Source: a bacterium
Lineage (GTDB): Bacteria > Desulfobacterota > Deferrisomatia > Deferrisomatales > BM512
DNA length: 64,000 nucleotides
Reading direction: 5' to 3'
Assembly: GCA_004322275.1 (NCBI GenBank)
Contig: SCTA01000018.1
Span: forward strand, 1-64,000
The notes beneath the pieces were generated by a model, which was given only the letters and a program-made list of their open reading frames with translations, made no database searches and was not told where the DNA came from. The translations under genes were made by a program, and so were the position numbers. Positions 35,228 through 42,836 of the stretch are shown here, one piece after another (position 1 is the first letter of the stretch; the number at the start of each line of letters is the position of its first letter).

Positions 35228-36616
35228 TTACTTGTCTCCCCCGGTCTTTTTAACCGGTTTCTTCCAGCCGCTTATCGATTTTTGCATGGCCCTGCCTATA
35301 CCCAGCGAACCGGGAGGGACATCTTTGGTAATGGTCGAACCCGCCCCGACGACCGCTCCGGCGCCGATGGACACGGGGGCCACCAGACTGGAGTTGGAGC
35401 CGATGAAGGCGCCGTCCCCGATCTTTGTGCCCCATTTGTTTGCTCCGTCGTAGTTGCAGGTAATGGTGCCCGCGCCGACGTTGACGTTTCTGCCGACCTC
35501 GGAATCTCCGATGTAGCTCAGGTGGCTTACCTTGCTGCCGTCTCCTATGACGGAGTTTTTAATTTCGACAAAGTTACCAGCTTTCGCTTCGGCGAGTATT
35601 TTAGATTTCGGACGAAGATGCGCAAAGGGCCCGATTACCGCCCGCTCGCCCACGAAGGCCTTTTCGATTACGCAGTAGGGCTTTACGATTGCCCCGGGCG
35701 CTATCTCGGAATCCTTTACGAGGGTTCCCTGCCCTATGACAACTCCCCGCCCGACCACAGTGCGCCCCGCCAGACTGACGCCGGGGCCTATGGTTACGTC
35801 CTCTCCGATTACCGCTTCGGGCTCGATCCACGCCGAGGAGGGGTCTTCGATAGTGACGCCGCTCTCCATCCACGTCCTGTTTATGCGCGCGCGCATGTGC
35901 AGCGAAGCTTCGGCCAGCTGCGCGCGGTCGTTTATGCCCATCACCTCTACGGGGTCGCCGAGAAGGAGCGAGCCCGCCTTGCCCTCCCGGGCGGCGATTT
36001 TGACTATGTCCGTGAGGTAATACTCGCCCTGGCTGTTGTCGGAGCCGACCTGGCCGAGCGCCCCCCAGAGCCAGGGCATCGTCACGGCGTAGGTCCCGGT
36101 GTTTACCTCTTTTATCTCTTTCTCTTCGGCGGTGGCGTCTTTTTCTTCGACGATCGAGAGGAGACCGCCCTTGTCCGAGCGCACCAGCCTGCCGTACCCC
36201 GCCGGATTTTCGGGGGCCATCGAGAGCACGGTGACGAGATTGCCGCTTGAAAGGTGGCTCTCAAGAAGCGCCTGCAGGGTCTCCGGGCGTATCAGAGGCA
36301 CGTCGCCGCAGAGGATAAGGGCGACACCTTTTCCCTCGCCGACACCGTCACGCGCACACAAAACCGCGTGGCCGGTGCCTTTTTGCTCTTCCTGAACGGC
36401 GAAAACCAGCCCGGTATCGCGGAAAACCTCCCTGACGGCCTCGCCCTGATGGCCAATAACGGCTACGACGTCGCTTACGCCGGCTTTCCGGCACGCTTCG
36501 ACCGGGTATCCCAGCAGAGGGACGCCCAGAATCGGGTGCAGAACCTTGGAAAGGGAGGATTTCATGCGGGTTCCCTTCCCGGCGGCAAGAATTATCGCAA
36601 CGACTTCTTTTTTCAT
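35228..36616 (-). CDS. glmU: Bifunctional GlcN-1-P acetyltransferase / GlcNAc-1-P uridylyltransferase
   Basis: A 462-aa protein. The N-terminal nucleotidyltransferase has ILAAGKGTRMKSSLSKVLHP, QEEQKGTGHAVLCA and GDVPLI. The C-terminal left-handed beta-helix carries HLRPKSK, NFVEIKNSVIGDGSK and HLSYIGD...GAGTITCNYDG, with the catalytic histidine and acetyl-CoA site. It makes UDP-GlcNAc. It appears to be the first gene of the large polysaccharide transcription unit, and a good sigma-70 promoter lies 37-65 bp upstream. GlmS follows after 3 bp. Confidence 0.96.
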   Translation of the reverse strand: MKKEVVAIILAAGKGTRMKSSLSKVLHPILGVPLLGYPVEACRKAGVSDVVAVIGHQGEAVREVFRDTGLVFAVQEEQKGTGHAVLCARDGVGEGKGVALILCGDVPLIRPETLQALLESHLSSGNLVTVLSMAPENPAGYGRLVRSDKGGLLSIVEEKDATAEEKEIKEVNTGTYAVTMPWLWGALGQVGSDNSQGEYYLTDIVKIAAREGKAGSLLLGDPVEVMGINDRAQLAEASLHMRARINRTWMESGVTIEDPSSAWIEPEAVIGEDVTIGPGVSLAGRTVVGRGVVIGQGTLVKDSEIAPGAIVKPYCVIEKAFVGERAVIGPFAHLRPKSKILAEAKAGNFVEIKNSVIGDGSKVSHLSYIGDSEVGRNVNVGAGTITCNYDGANKWGTKIGDGAFIGSNSSLVAPVSIGAGAVVGAGSTITKDVPPGSLGIGRAMQKSISGWKKPVKKTGGDK

Positions 36617-36652
36617 TTCGCCTCGTAAAGATAGCGTTCAAGCAAGCCCGTC

Positions 36653-36681
36653 ATTATGCCAAAAAACACTTTAACAATCAA
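36653..36681 (-). promoter_or_regulatory. Putative sigma-70 promoter for glmU and the polysaccharide operon
   Basis: Read on the minus strand: TTGATT (36676-36681), a 17-bp spacer and CATAAT (36653-36658), ending about 37 bp before the glmU ATG. It is the only convincing promoter in the 213-bp divergent gap shared with the ABC transporter gene. No palindromic operator is evident next to it. Confidence 0.55.
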
Positions 36682-36829
36682 ACGAAAGGGTTGAACGCGC
36701 AACGCTTTCCGGCGGCGCTCCCGATAATTATCCACAGCCGCCCGCGCCCTGAAACTTCCCCCGTAATCGGCGAAAGAGAAGAAAAATTATGATATCATCC
36801 ATAGGGCAATCATAATTCAAGGCGGCGAC

Positions 36830-38629
36830 ATGACGAAAAAGAACGGGGAAACCCGCGACACCCCGATGGGACAATACCTCTGGAAACTCTGGCCCTTCCT
36901 GCGCCCTTACTCGGCGAAGGTCTGGGCGGGCCTCGTAACGAACGTGGCGGCGCGCGGCTTCGACCTCCTCCCTTTCGTCATCGTCGGCGCGGTGGTGGAC
37001 AGGCTGACCCAGCCAAAAACCACTCCCGGCTCGTGGTTCGTCCTCCAGGGGCTGCTGATTCTGGGGACCTTTCTCGGTCTGGCCCTTTTCCAGAGCCTGA
37101 GCGATTTTTTCTGGTCGGATATCGCCCAGAGGGTCCGCCACGACCTCAGGACAGGCATTTACGAGCATCTGCAAAAGCTCGAGGCCTCCTTTTTCGAGGA
37201 GCGCCACATCGGCGACCTGATGTCGATTATCGTCGCCGACGTGGACAACCTTGAGAACTTCTTTTCCGACGCGACCACCTCGATAATAAGGATTGTCATA
37301 ACCTTCGCGGGTACTTACGGCATTCTTCTCTTCCTGGACTGGAGGCTCGCCCTCCTCCTCTTCGTCCCTCTTCCCTTCGTCATCGTCGCCATAAAATACT
37401 TCGCTGTGACGGTGCAGCCTAAGTACCGGCAGGCGAGGTTCGCCGTCGGCGCGATAAATTCCATCGTGGAGAACAACCTTCAGGGGATGGGCGTCATACA
37501 GGCCTACACCGCGCAAAAATCGCAGGCCGAAAGGGTGCGCCAAAGCTCCGCCGTTTACAGGGATTCCGCGATCTCCGCCGCAATAGACCGCTCGAAGTTC
37601 ATCCCGCTAATCTACGCCATAGCGGGGGTAACCTACGCCGCTCTCATCGCCGGGGGCGCAGCACTCACCTTCGGCGGCAACGGCCCCAGCGTGGGCGACT
37701 ACACCAGCTTCATCCTCTTTTCCATGCGCCTCGTTATGCCGCTCTTCATCTTCGGAATGCTCATCAACCAGATTCAGCGGTCAGAAGCTTCCGCCGAGCG
37801 GATTCTGGAACTTCTTGAGACGACGCCCACTATTCTGGACGCGGTGGACGCGGTGGAACTTACCGCCCCTCCGGCAAAACTCGAATTCAGGCAGGTCCAT
37901 TTCGCCTACCCCGAAAGGGAGGAAATTATCCACGGCGCGCAGTTTCGGGCCGAGCGCGGCAAAATGATAGGGATAGTGGGGCCGACGGGAGCGGGCAAAT
38001 CCACGATAATAAAGCTCATCTTGCGCTATTACGACCCGGTGAGGGGCGAGATTCTCGTTGACGGGAGACCCCTCGGCTCCATAAAGCTCGACAGCCTCCG
38101 AAAACATATAGGCTACGTCTCGCAGGACGCCTTTCTCTTTTCCGGCACCGTAGCGGAAAACATCCTCCTCGGAGCGCCGGAGGCGAAAGAGGAGAAGATG
38201 CGGGCGGCGGCGCGGATCGCGGGGGCTGAGGAGTTCATCATGGAACTGCCGGAGGGCTACGACACCTGGGTCGGCGAGCGGGGGGTCAAGCTCTCGGGCG
38301 GGCAGAGGCAGCGAATATCCCTCGCGAGGGCTCTCCTTCGCGACCCCGCCATCCTCCTTCTAGACGAGGCCACCTCGGCGGTGGACACCCGGACCGAGGA
38401 GATTATCCAGCAGGGGCTGGGGGAGTTCGGGGCGGGAAGGATTACCGTTGCGGTCGCCCACCGGCTTTCGACGGTCAAGAGCTGTGACGAGATTCTTGTC
38501 CTCGTAGACGGGCTCATAGTCGAGAGGGGAACCCACGCCGAGCTGGTGGCGCAGGGCGGCGTCTACCACGGCCTCTGGGCCGTGCAGAGCGGGGAGTCTC
38601 CCTCTCCCCTGTGCCCCTGCCCTATTTGA
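36830..38629 (+). CDS. ABC exporter, fused permease and ATPase
   Basis: A 599-aa half-transporter. The N-terminal domain has six membrane helices of the type-1 exporter (MsbA/MDR) fold. The nucleotide-binding domain has Walker A GPTGAGKST, Q-loop YVSQDAFLFSGTVAENI, signature LSGGQRQR, Walker B ILLLDEATSAVD and the H-loop histidine in AVAHRLSTV. It probably works as a homodimer, exporting a lipid, drug or peptide; it could serve the adjacent surface-polysaccharide functions, but it is transcribed divergently. It overlaps the convergent TMEM165 gene by 8 bp at the 3' end. Confidence 0.9.
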   Translation: MTKKNGETRDTPMGQYLWKLWPFLRPYSAKVWAGLVTNVAARGFDLLPFVIVGAVVDRLTQPKTTPGSWFVLQGLLILGTFLGLALFQSLSDFFWSDIAQRVRHDLRTGIYEHLQKLEASFFEERHIGDLMSIIVADVDNLENFFSDATTSIIRIVITFAGTYGILLFLDWRLALLLFVPLPFVIVAIKYFAVTVQPKYRQARFAVGAINSIVENNLQGMGVIQAYTAQKSQAERVRQSSAVYRDSAISAAIDRSKFIPLIYAIAGVTYAALIAGGAALTFGGNGPSVGDYTSFILFSMRLVMPLFIFGMLINQIQRSEASAERILELLETTPTILDAVDAVELTAPPAKLEFRQVHFAYPEREEIIHGAQFRAERGKMIGIVGPTGAGKSTIIKLILRYYDPVRGEILVDGRPLGSIKLDSLRKHIGYVSQDAFLFSGTVAENILLGAPEAKEEKMRAAARIAGAEEFIMELPEGYDTWVGERGVKLSGGQRQRISLARALLRDPAILLLDEATSAVDTRTEEIIQQGLGEFGAGRITVAVAHRLSTVKSCDEILVLVDGLIVERGTHAELVAQGGVYHGLWAVQSGESPSPLCPCPI

Positions 38630-39194
38630 GCGCCGACCAGGCGGTGAGAAGCGCGAAAAAGATAAAGAGGACCCCCGAACCCTTGCGGACGAGGGCTTCC
38701 GGCAGCTTCGCCACCACCTTCTTGCCGAAGAATATACTGATGAGGGAGACCGACCAGAGGGCGAGGGTAGCGCCCGCGAAGACCCAGAGGGCCGAAGGGG
38801 AGCTCGCCGCCATCCCCATCGTCGCCAACTGCGTCTTGTCGCCAAGCTCCGCCACGAAGATGAGGCCGAAGACCCCGAGCGCGATTGAGCGGGTGTGGGG
38901 CTCCTCCTTTTCCTCCCCGCCGGATTCCTCCTTTCCGAAGAGCGCCATAAGGCCGAGGACCATGAAGAGGAAGGCTGCGGCGAGCTTTATCCAGAGCGGG
39001 TCCACCACGCGAAAGAGAACCTGACCCACCGCCACGGCTATTACCCCGAGAACCGCGAAGGCCGAGGCCGCGCCGATAAGGACGCTCCCCCAAGCGTGGC
39101 GCGCCGCCAGAGCCATAACCAGAAGCTGGGTCTTGTCGCCCATCTCCGCTACGAAAACGAGGCTGAAGGTCTCCGCGAAACTCTTGAAATCCAC
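38622..39194 (-). CDS. TMEM165/GDT1 (UPF0016) cation transporter
   Basis: The protein is 190 aa with six membrane helices. Two copies of the signature E-x-G-D-K-T-Q are present, in FVAEMGDKTQLL (about 17-22) and in FVAELGDKTQLA in the second half. Family members exchange Mn2+ or Ca2+ for protons. The start is placed at GTG 39194 because AGGAG lies 6 nt upstream; the longer frame runs through a dispersed repeat and is not credible. I looked for a yybP-ykoY manganese riboswitch in the leader and could not support one. Confidence 0.88.
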   Translation of the reverse strand: MDFKSFAETFSLVFVAEMGDKTQLLVMALAARHAWGSVLIGAASAFAVLGVIAVAVGQVLFRVVDPLWIKLAAAFLFMVLGLMALFGKEESGGEEKEEPHTRSIALGVFGLIFVAELGDKTQLATMGMAASSPSALWVFAGATLALWSVSLISIFFGKKVVAKLPEALVRKGSGVLFIFFALLTAWSALK

Positions 39195-39324
39195 ATCAAC
39201 TCCTTGTAGAGGCGATTCTATTACGAGAAACGGATTTTGCGTAACCCCCTTTTCTTTTGGTAACCGGTGCCACATACTTCGGGAGGTTGCCAAAAACATC
39301 AAGTTATTTGCGTAGAGATTTACA

Positions 39325-39447
39325 GGCGCGATTTTTCCGTTCCCGGCGAGGAATCCCGGAGCGAGAGGGCGAGGCAGTAGCAGCGCTACGGCGAGCCCTT
39401 GAGCGAGGACATGACAAAGCCGGGGGCGGAAAGGATGCGCCGGATAC
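39325..39447. repeat. About 123-bp structured repeat, left member of an inverted pair around pepF
   Basis: This sequence is repeated in inverted orientation at 41231-41352 with only a handful of differences. It contains an apical hairpin GTAGC/GCTAC, a GGGC/GCCC middle stem and an outer CCGTTCCCGG/CCGGGGGCGG-type stem. It ends 13 bp before the pepF ATG. It also shares the layout of the elements at 44206, 47117 and 50300. Confidence 0.85.
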
Positions 39448-39460
39448 AAGCGAGGCAAGA

Positions 39461-41230
39461 ATGAATACCGAAGAACTTCCCGTCTGGAACCTTTCCCTCC
39501 TCTACAAATCCCCCGAAGACCCCGCCCTTTTGTCCGATATCGGGAAGATTGAAAAGGCGGCGAAAGACTTTGAGGAAAAGTGGCGGGGCAAGGTAGCCGG
39601 AGTCGATGCGGATGGACTCTTGGCGGCGCTTGAGGATTACGAGGAGGCGCATCTGGCCTCGGTAGCCCCCTACGTTTACGCCAGCCTCGGGTACAGCGCG
39701 AATTCGGAAGACCCGGCCATCCTCACCCTCCTCCACCGCGTGAGGGAAAAGTCCACCGAGGCCCACCGCCATACGATCTTTTTCACCCTCGAACTCGACG
39801 GGATAAGCGACGAAAAGTTCGCCGCCCTCGCCGCCTCGCCGAAGCTGGCGGCCTACTCCCACTATCTGACCGAGACCCGCAGGGCGAAGTCCCACCGGCT
39901 GACCGAGCCGGAGGAATCGATACTCACCCTCAAGGCCCTCTCCGGGCGGACGGCTTTCGTCCAGCTCTACTCGAAGCTAACGAGCGCCTTCACCTTCCCC
40001 TCGCCGCTCGAAGAGGGAAAGACCCTCACCGGCTCAGAACTGCTGGCGCTGGTCAAGCACCCCGACAGGGCGGTTCGGCGTAAAGCCCTCGAAACCTACT
40101 CCGCCGCCTACAGAGAGGCGAAGACGGTAATCTCCTCGGTGTGGAACGCCCTCGCCCTCGACCACAGGCAGAATACGGAGCTTCGCTCCTATGAAGACAT
40201 AATGTCCCCGGTGGACGAGCAGAACGAGCTTTCCCGCAAGGCTGTCGATACGGTGATGGGGGTGACGCGAGAGAACTACCCGCTGGCGCAGAGGTACTAC
40301 CGCTGGAAGACCTCGGCGCTGGGCGTCGAAAAACTCTGGTCCTCCGACCTCTCCGCCCCCCTGCCGGAAAAGGAGGCGGAGGCGATAACCTGGGAGGAAA
40401 CGAAGGAGCTGGTGATCTCCTCCTTCGCCGACTTTCACCCCTCTTTCGCCAAAATAGCGGCGGAACTGCTGGACGAAGGCCGGGTGGACGCCAAACCCCG
40501 GCAGGGAAAATCCGGGGGGGCCTTCTGCATGGGGGCCGCGCCCACCCTTCCCGTCTACGTCCTCACCAACTTCACCGGCAAGCTCCGCGACGCGGCCACG
40601 CTGGCCCACGAGCTCGGCCACGCCGTCCACTTCACGCTCGCCGGCAAACAGCCGCTGCTCGAATACGGCCCGGTGCTGCCTCTCGCCGAGACGGCCAGCG
40701 TCTTCGGCGAGCTGCTACTCACGAAAAAGCTCCTCGGGCGCGAGATGGACAGGGCCAGCAAGAGGGCGCTGCTTGCGGAGAGGATCGAAGACGTGCTGGC
40801 GACCACCTTCCGCCAGACTATGTACACCGATTTCGAGCTCGACGCCCACAAGCTCACCGCCACCGAGTTCGTCACCCCCGAGAGTTTCTGCGGACTCTGG
40901 GAAAAGCGGCTGGCGGAGCTTTACGGAGACACCGTCGAGACGCTGGAGGCCACGAAGTGGAGTTGGTCGGCCATTCCCCACTTCATCCACACCCGCTTTT
41001 ACTGCTACGCCTACACCTTCGGCGAGCTTCTCGTCCTCGCCCTCTACGGCAGGTACGAGGAAGAGGGCGACGGATTCGCCCCCAAGCTCATCGAAATACT
41101 GGCGGCCGGCGGCAGCAAGCGCCCTCAGGAACTCGTCGTCTCTTTGGGCTACGATCTCGAAGATCCGAACTTCTGGGCGGGGGGGTATAGAGTTCTGGAG
41201 AAGCTGATAGGGGAGTTGGAGAACACCTGA
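39461..41230 (+). CDS. pepF: Oligoendopeptidase F (M3B metallopeptidase)
   Basis: The protein is 589 aa from ATG 39461, preceded by AGGCAAG; the longer frame extends into the flanking repeat and is rejected. The zinc motif HELGHAVH (HExxH at 383-387) with the downstream glutamate in ETASVFGE is intact. The segment ASLGYSANSEDPAI and the C-terminal PHFIHTRFYCYAYTFGEL also fit PepF. It is a cytoplasmic peptidase that trims short peptides. The gene is tightly boxed by an inverted pair of 122-123-bp repeats whose inner ends lie 13 bp before the start and directly after the stop. Confidence 0.92.
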   Translation: MNTEELPVWNLSLLYKSPEDPALLSDIGKIEKAAKDFEEKWRGKVAGVDADGLLAALEDYEEAHLASVAPYVYASLGYSANSEDPAILTLLHRVREKSTEAHRHTIFFTLELDGISDEKFAALAASPKLAAYSHYLTETRRAKSHRLTEPEESILTLKALSGRTAFVQLYSKLTSAFTFPSPLEEGKTLTGSELLALVKHPDRAVRRKALETYSAAYREAKTVISSVWNALALDHRQNTELRSYEDIMSPVDEQNELSRKAVDTVMGVTRENYPLAQRYYRWKTSALGVEKLWSSDLSAPLPEKEAEAITWEETKELVISSFADFHPSFAKIAAELLDEGRVDAKPRQGKSGGAFCMGAAPTLPVYVLTNFTGKLRDAATLAHELGHAVHFTLAGKQPLLEYGPVLPLAETASVFGELLLTKKLLGREMDRASKRALLAERIEDVLATTFRQTMYTDFELDAHKLTATEFVTPESFCGLWEKRLAELYGDTVETLEATKWSWSAIPHFIHTRFYCYAYTFGELLVLALYGRYEEEGDGFAPKLIEILAAGGSKRPQELVVSLGYDLEDPNFWAGGYRVLEKLIGELENT

Positions 41231-41352
41231 GTATCCGGCGCATCCTTTCCGCCCCCGGCGTCGTCATGTCCTCGCTCAAGGACTCGCCGTAGCGCTGCTA
41301 CTGCCTCGCCCTCTCGCTCCGGGATTCCTTGCCGGGAACGGAAAACCGCGCC
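41231..41352. repeat. About 122-bp structured repeat, right member of the inverted pair around pepF
   Basis: Reverse complement of 39325-39447 with few mismatches. It begins at the base after the pepF stop codon. The apical hairpin GTAGC...GCTAC and the flanking GCCC/GGGC stem are preserved. It may serve as a transcription end for pepF, but there is no U tract. Confidence 0.85.
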
Positions 41353-41429
41353 GGGGAAAAACGGAAATAGATTGCCGAATTTAAACCATTAAAGCAGAAG
41401 GGGTCCGCCGGTTTCGGCAGGCCCTTAAT

Positions 41430-41519
41430 GTAGGTTGGCGTTGAGCGTAGCGAAACCCAACAAAAACAATATTGTAAACATTGCAAACGTCGGGTATCGC
41501 TCCGCTCCACCCGACCTAC
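41430..41519. repeat. GTAGGTTGG palindromic interspersed repeat
   Basis: GTAGGTTGGCGTTGAGCG at the left and CACCCGACCTAC at the right form an outer stem. Each arm is itself a hairpin (GTTGG...CCAAC and GTCGGGT...ACCCGAC around GCGTAGCG/CGCTCCG). This is the widespread REP-like GTTGGGTTTCGCTACGCTCAACCC type. The remainder of 41353-41615 shows no gene. Confidence 0.6.
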
Positions 41520-41615
41520 CACTATGGTTTCAAATCCTCTTCCGTTACATTCTACCCCGATCCCGAGCATGAATGGGACGGCTACAGCTTGTAGCAGGGA
41601 ATAAATTCAATCATA

Positions 41616-41873
41616 TTAATTAAAAGTTTTATAGCTAGGCAGGCCAGAGATACCGCCTCTGACGTTAACTCTTTCTCTGATACTTAACTGTTTGCAATTT
41701 AAGTAATCTTCTTTTTTTTGAAACAAAACGTACCCGAATTGGTCAAAATATGCACCCGGAAACAACTCTAAAGGCATAAACCATTTGCCCTCCTTGTGAT
41801 AAAGAGCATGTTTAGCACCCACTTTCCATTTTTTATTTAAAGATGCTCCAGAGTTGGTTTTGATTCCGGTCAT
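41616..41873 (-). CDS. AT-rich small hypothetical protein
   Basis: An 85-aa product rich in Lys, Tyr and Phe (for example HALYHKEGKWFMPLELFPGAYFDQFGYVLF). I do not recognise a named family. The composition of the coding sequence is strikingly low in GC compared with everything around it, and the gene is preceded by AAAGGAAAA at a good distance from its ATG. No membrane segment or signal peptide is seen. It lies between interspersed repeats next to a toxin-antitoxin module, so recent acquisition is likely. It may be a fragment of a larger protein, since its pattern looks like the C-terminal part of a domain. Confidence 0.55.
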   Translation of the reverse strand: MTGIKTNSGASLNKKWKVGAKHALYHKEGKWFMPLELFPGAYFDQFGYVLFQKKEDYLNCKQLSIRERVNVRGGISGLPSYKTFN

Positions 41874-41920
41874 ATTATTTTCCTTTATTGCAATATATGA
41901 CTATGTGTAAAACCCCACTT

Positions 41921-41961
41921 CCGAGCCGATAAGCTTGTTTTTACCTCGCTTATCGGCGAGC
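41921..41961. repeat. Hairpin repeat, copy 2 (GCCGATAAGC palindrome)
   Basis: GCCGATAAGC and GCTTATCGGC form a perfect 10-bp stem (41925-41957), followed by a run of seven T. The same palindrome with the same flanking bases is found at 147-184. On the plus strand the T run makes it resemble an intrinsic terminator. Confidence 0.7.
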
Positions 41962-42150
41962 CTTTTTTTCGTTCCCCACGCCATCCGGCGCCAGCGAGTG
42001 AGAGAGCGAGGGTGTTCCGAGCGCGCCATGAGCCCGTGGCGATTTGCGCGCTCGCCGAGCGATGAACGAGCGCTTTGGCGCAAAGGGGGCACGCCTTTTC
42101 TTCCCACCGCTGCTTTTGGGCGGTCAAAACCGCAACCTGCATTTACTGAT
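41962..42150. repeat. Repeat-rich intergenic region downstream of yoeB
   Basis: No gene is visible. The stretch has an inverted pair GAGCGCGC/GCGCGCTC (about 42018-42053) followed by GCCGAGCGATGAACGAGCG, similar in style to the AGCGAG-rich structured elements elsewhere in the window. It is a decayed or divergent repeat cluster, comparable with 185-401. Confidence 0.45.
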
Positions 42151-42154
42151 AAAA

Positions 42155-42174
42155 CGTCAAAAGCCGAAGCCGTC
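42155..42174. repeat. 20-bp direct repeat, left of the yoeB-yefM module
   Basis: CGTCAAAAGCCGAAGCCGTC occurs here and again, identically, at 42817-42836, so the toxin-antitoxin module is bounded by direct repeats. The right copy touches the lysA stop codon. This fits insertion of the module by recombination at a short repeat, or a site duplication. Confidence 0.7.
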
Positions 42175-42184
42175 ATACCGTAGC

Positions 42185-42463
42185 TCAGTAATGATACCTT
42201 GCCTGTAAAAAATCAATCCGCCCCTTCTGAACGCGGTAAACCAACCGGTGCTCCTGCGTTATTCTGCGCGACCAGGTGTCGGGGTCGAGGTATTTCAGTG
42301 GTTCGGGCTTTCCGAGGCCGTTGAAGGGGTCGCGGGCGATAGCCTCTATCAGGGTGAGGATGCGAAGCGCAGTTCGCTTGTCGTTTTCGACCCACCAGCG
42401 CAAATCCTCCCGGAATTCCGGTAAAAAAACCGTCAGCCGGAGGGTGGGCTCCTCACTTTTCAT
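42185..42463 (-). CDS. yoeB: YoeB-type mRNA interferase toxin
   Basis: A 92-aa member of the Txe/YoeB family, of the family's usual size. The N-terminus reads FLPEFREDLRWWVENDKRTALRILTLIEAIARDPFNGLGKPEPLKY, and WSRRITQEHRLVYRV follows, which carries the catalytic Glu and Arg region. The protein ends in RYHY, the conserved C-terminal His-Tyr pair needed for ribosome-dependent mRNA cleavage. The gene overlaps the antitoxin gene by 11 bp and follows it, the standard order for this family. All key residues appear intact, so the toxin should be active. Confidence 0.92.
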   Translation of the reverse strand: MKSEEPTLRLTVFLPEFREDLRWWVENDKRTALRILTLIEAIARDPFNGLGKPEPLKYLDPDTWSRRITQEHRLVYRVQKGRIDFLQARYHY

Positions 42464-42737
42464 CGAACCCGAGGGCTTTCTTCAGTTCCTCGATTGACGT
42501 CGGCTGTGAGGACTCTTCGCGGGAGCGCGCGAGGGCGGACAAAAGCCTCTCCGCGTTTTTGGGCGAGCGCAGAAGGTGCGCCGTCTCCATCAGGCTGGAT
42601 AATTCCGAAGCCGCCAGAAGCGCCATATCCTCGCGGCCCCTGCGCGAGATGATGACGGTCTCCCGCGTAGACTCGGCCTTGGCCATGTATTCTGCGAGAT
42701 GCGCTCTCGCATCGGTGTAAGTTGTTGCAATGCTCAT
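42453..42737 (-). CDS. yefM: YefM-type antitoxin
   Basis: A 94-aa Phd/YefM family protein starting MSIATTYTDARAHLAEYMAKAESTRETVIISRRGREDMALLAASEL, a near-canonical YefM N-terminal DNA-binding region. The C-terminal half is expected to fold on binding YoeB. The start is set at the ATG with GGAGG 6 nt upstream. The upstream sequence carries a pair of TGTACA boxes, the core recognised by YefM in E. coli, so autoregulation by the YefM-YoeB complex is expected. Confidence 0.92.
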   Translation of the reverse strand: MSIATTYTDARAHLAEYMAKAESTRETVIISRRGREDMALLAASELSSLMETAHLLRSPKNAERLLSALARSREESSQPTSIEELKKALGFDEK

Positions 42738-42751
42738 AAAAACCTCCATCT

Positions 42752-42776
42752 ATATGTACAGGATAAATGTACATAT
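42752..42776. promoter_or_regulatory. YefM operator: paired TGTACA palindromes
   Basis: Two TGTACA hexamers (42755-42760 and 42768-42773) lie 13 bp apart centre to centre and form part of the larger palindrome TATGTACA/TGTACATA, 18-36 bp upstream of the yefM start. The E. coli YefM-YoeB operator uses the same TGTACA core in a long and a short repeat. Promoter elements would overlap this site. Confidence 0.75.
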
Positions 42777-42816
42777 TAACTTGCCGGAAGTCAAATCCGG
42801 TTTCAGTCTTTTCCCG

Positions 42817-42836
42817 CGTCAAAAGCCGAAGCCGTC
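42817..42836. repeat. 20-bp direct repeat, right of the yoeB-yefM module
   Basis: Identical to 42155-42174. It abuts the lysA stop codon (42837-42839), so the junction between the toxin-antitoxin module and the chromosomal backbone is sharply defined here. Confidence 0.7.

Noticed and set aside
36782-36830. Promoter TATGAT upstream of the ABC exporter
   Set aside because: A TATGAT box is present, but there is no -35-like hexamer at the right distance, so it is not listed.
39195-39324. Possible yybP-ykoY manganese riboswitch before the TMEM165/GDT1 gene
   Set aside because: The family often has one, and an AAAAGGGGG stretch is present, but I could not draw the conserved junction or the second half of the motif; the gap is filled by unstructured sequence and the edge of a repeat.
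41231-41352. Terminator of pepF
   Set aside because: The sequence does form stems, but it is the complement of the upstream repeat and has no T tract, so I describe it as a repeat.
41616-42184. CRISPR array or phage attachment region
   Set aside because: The AT-rich stretch and repeats lack regularly spaced identical units, and no cas or integrase gene is nearby.
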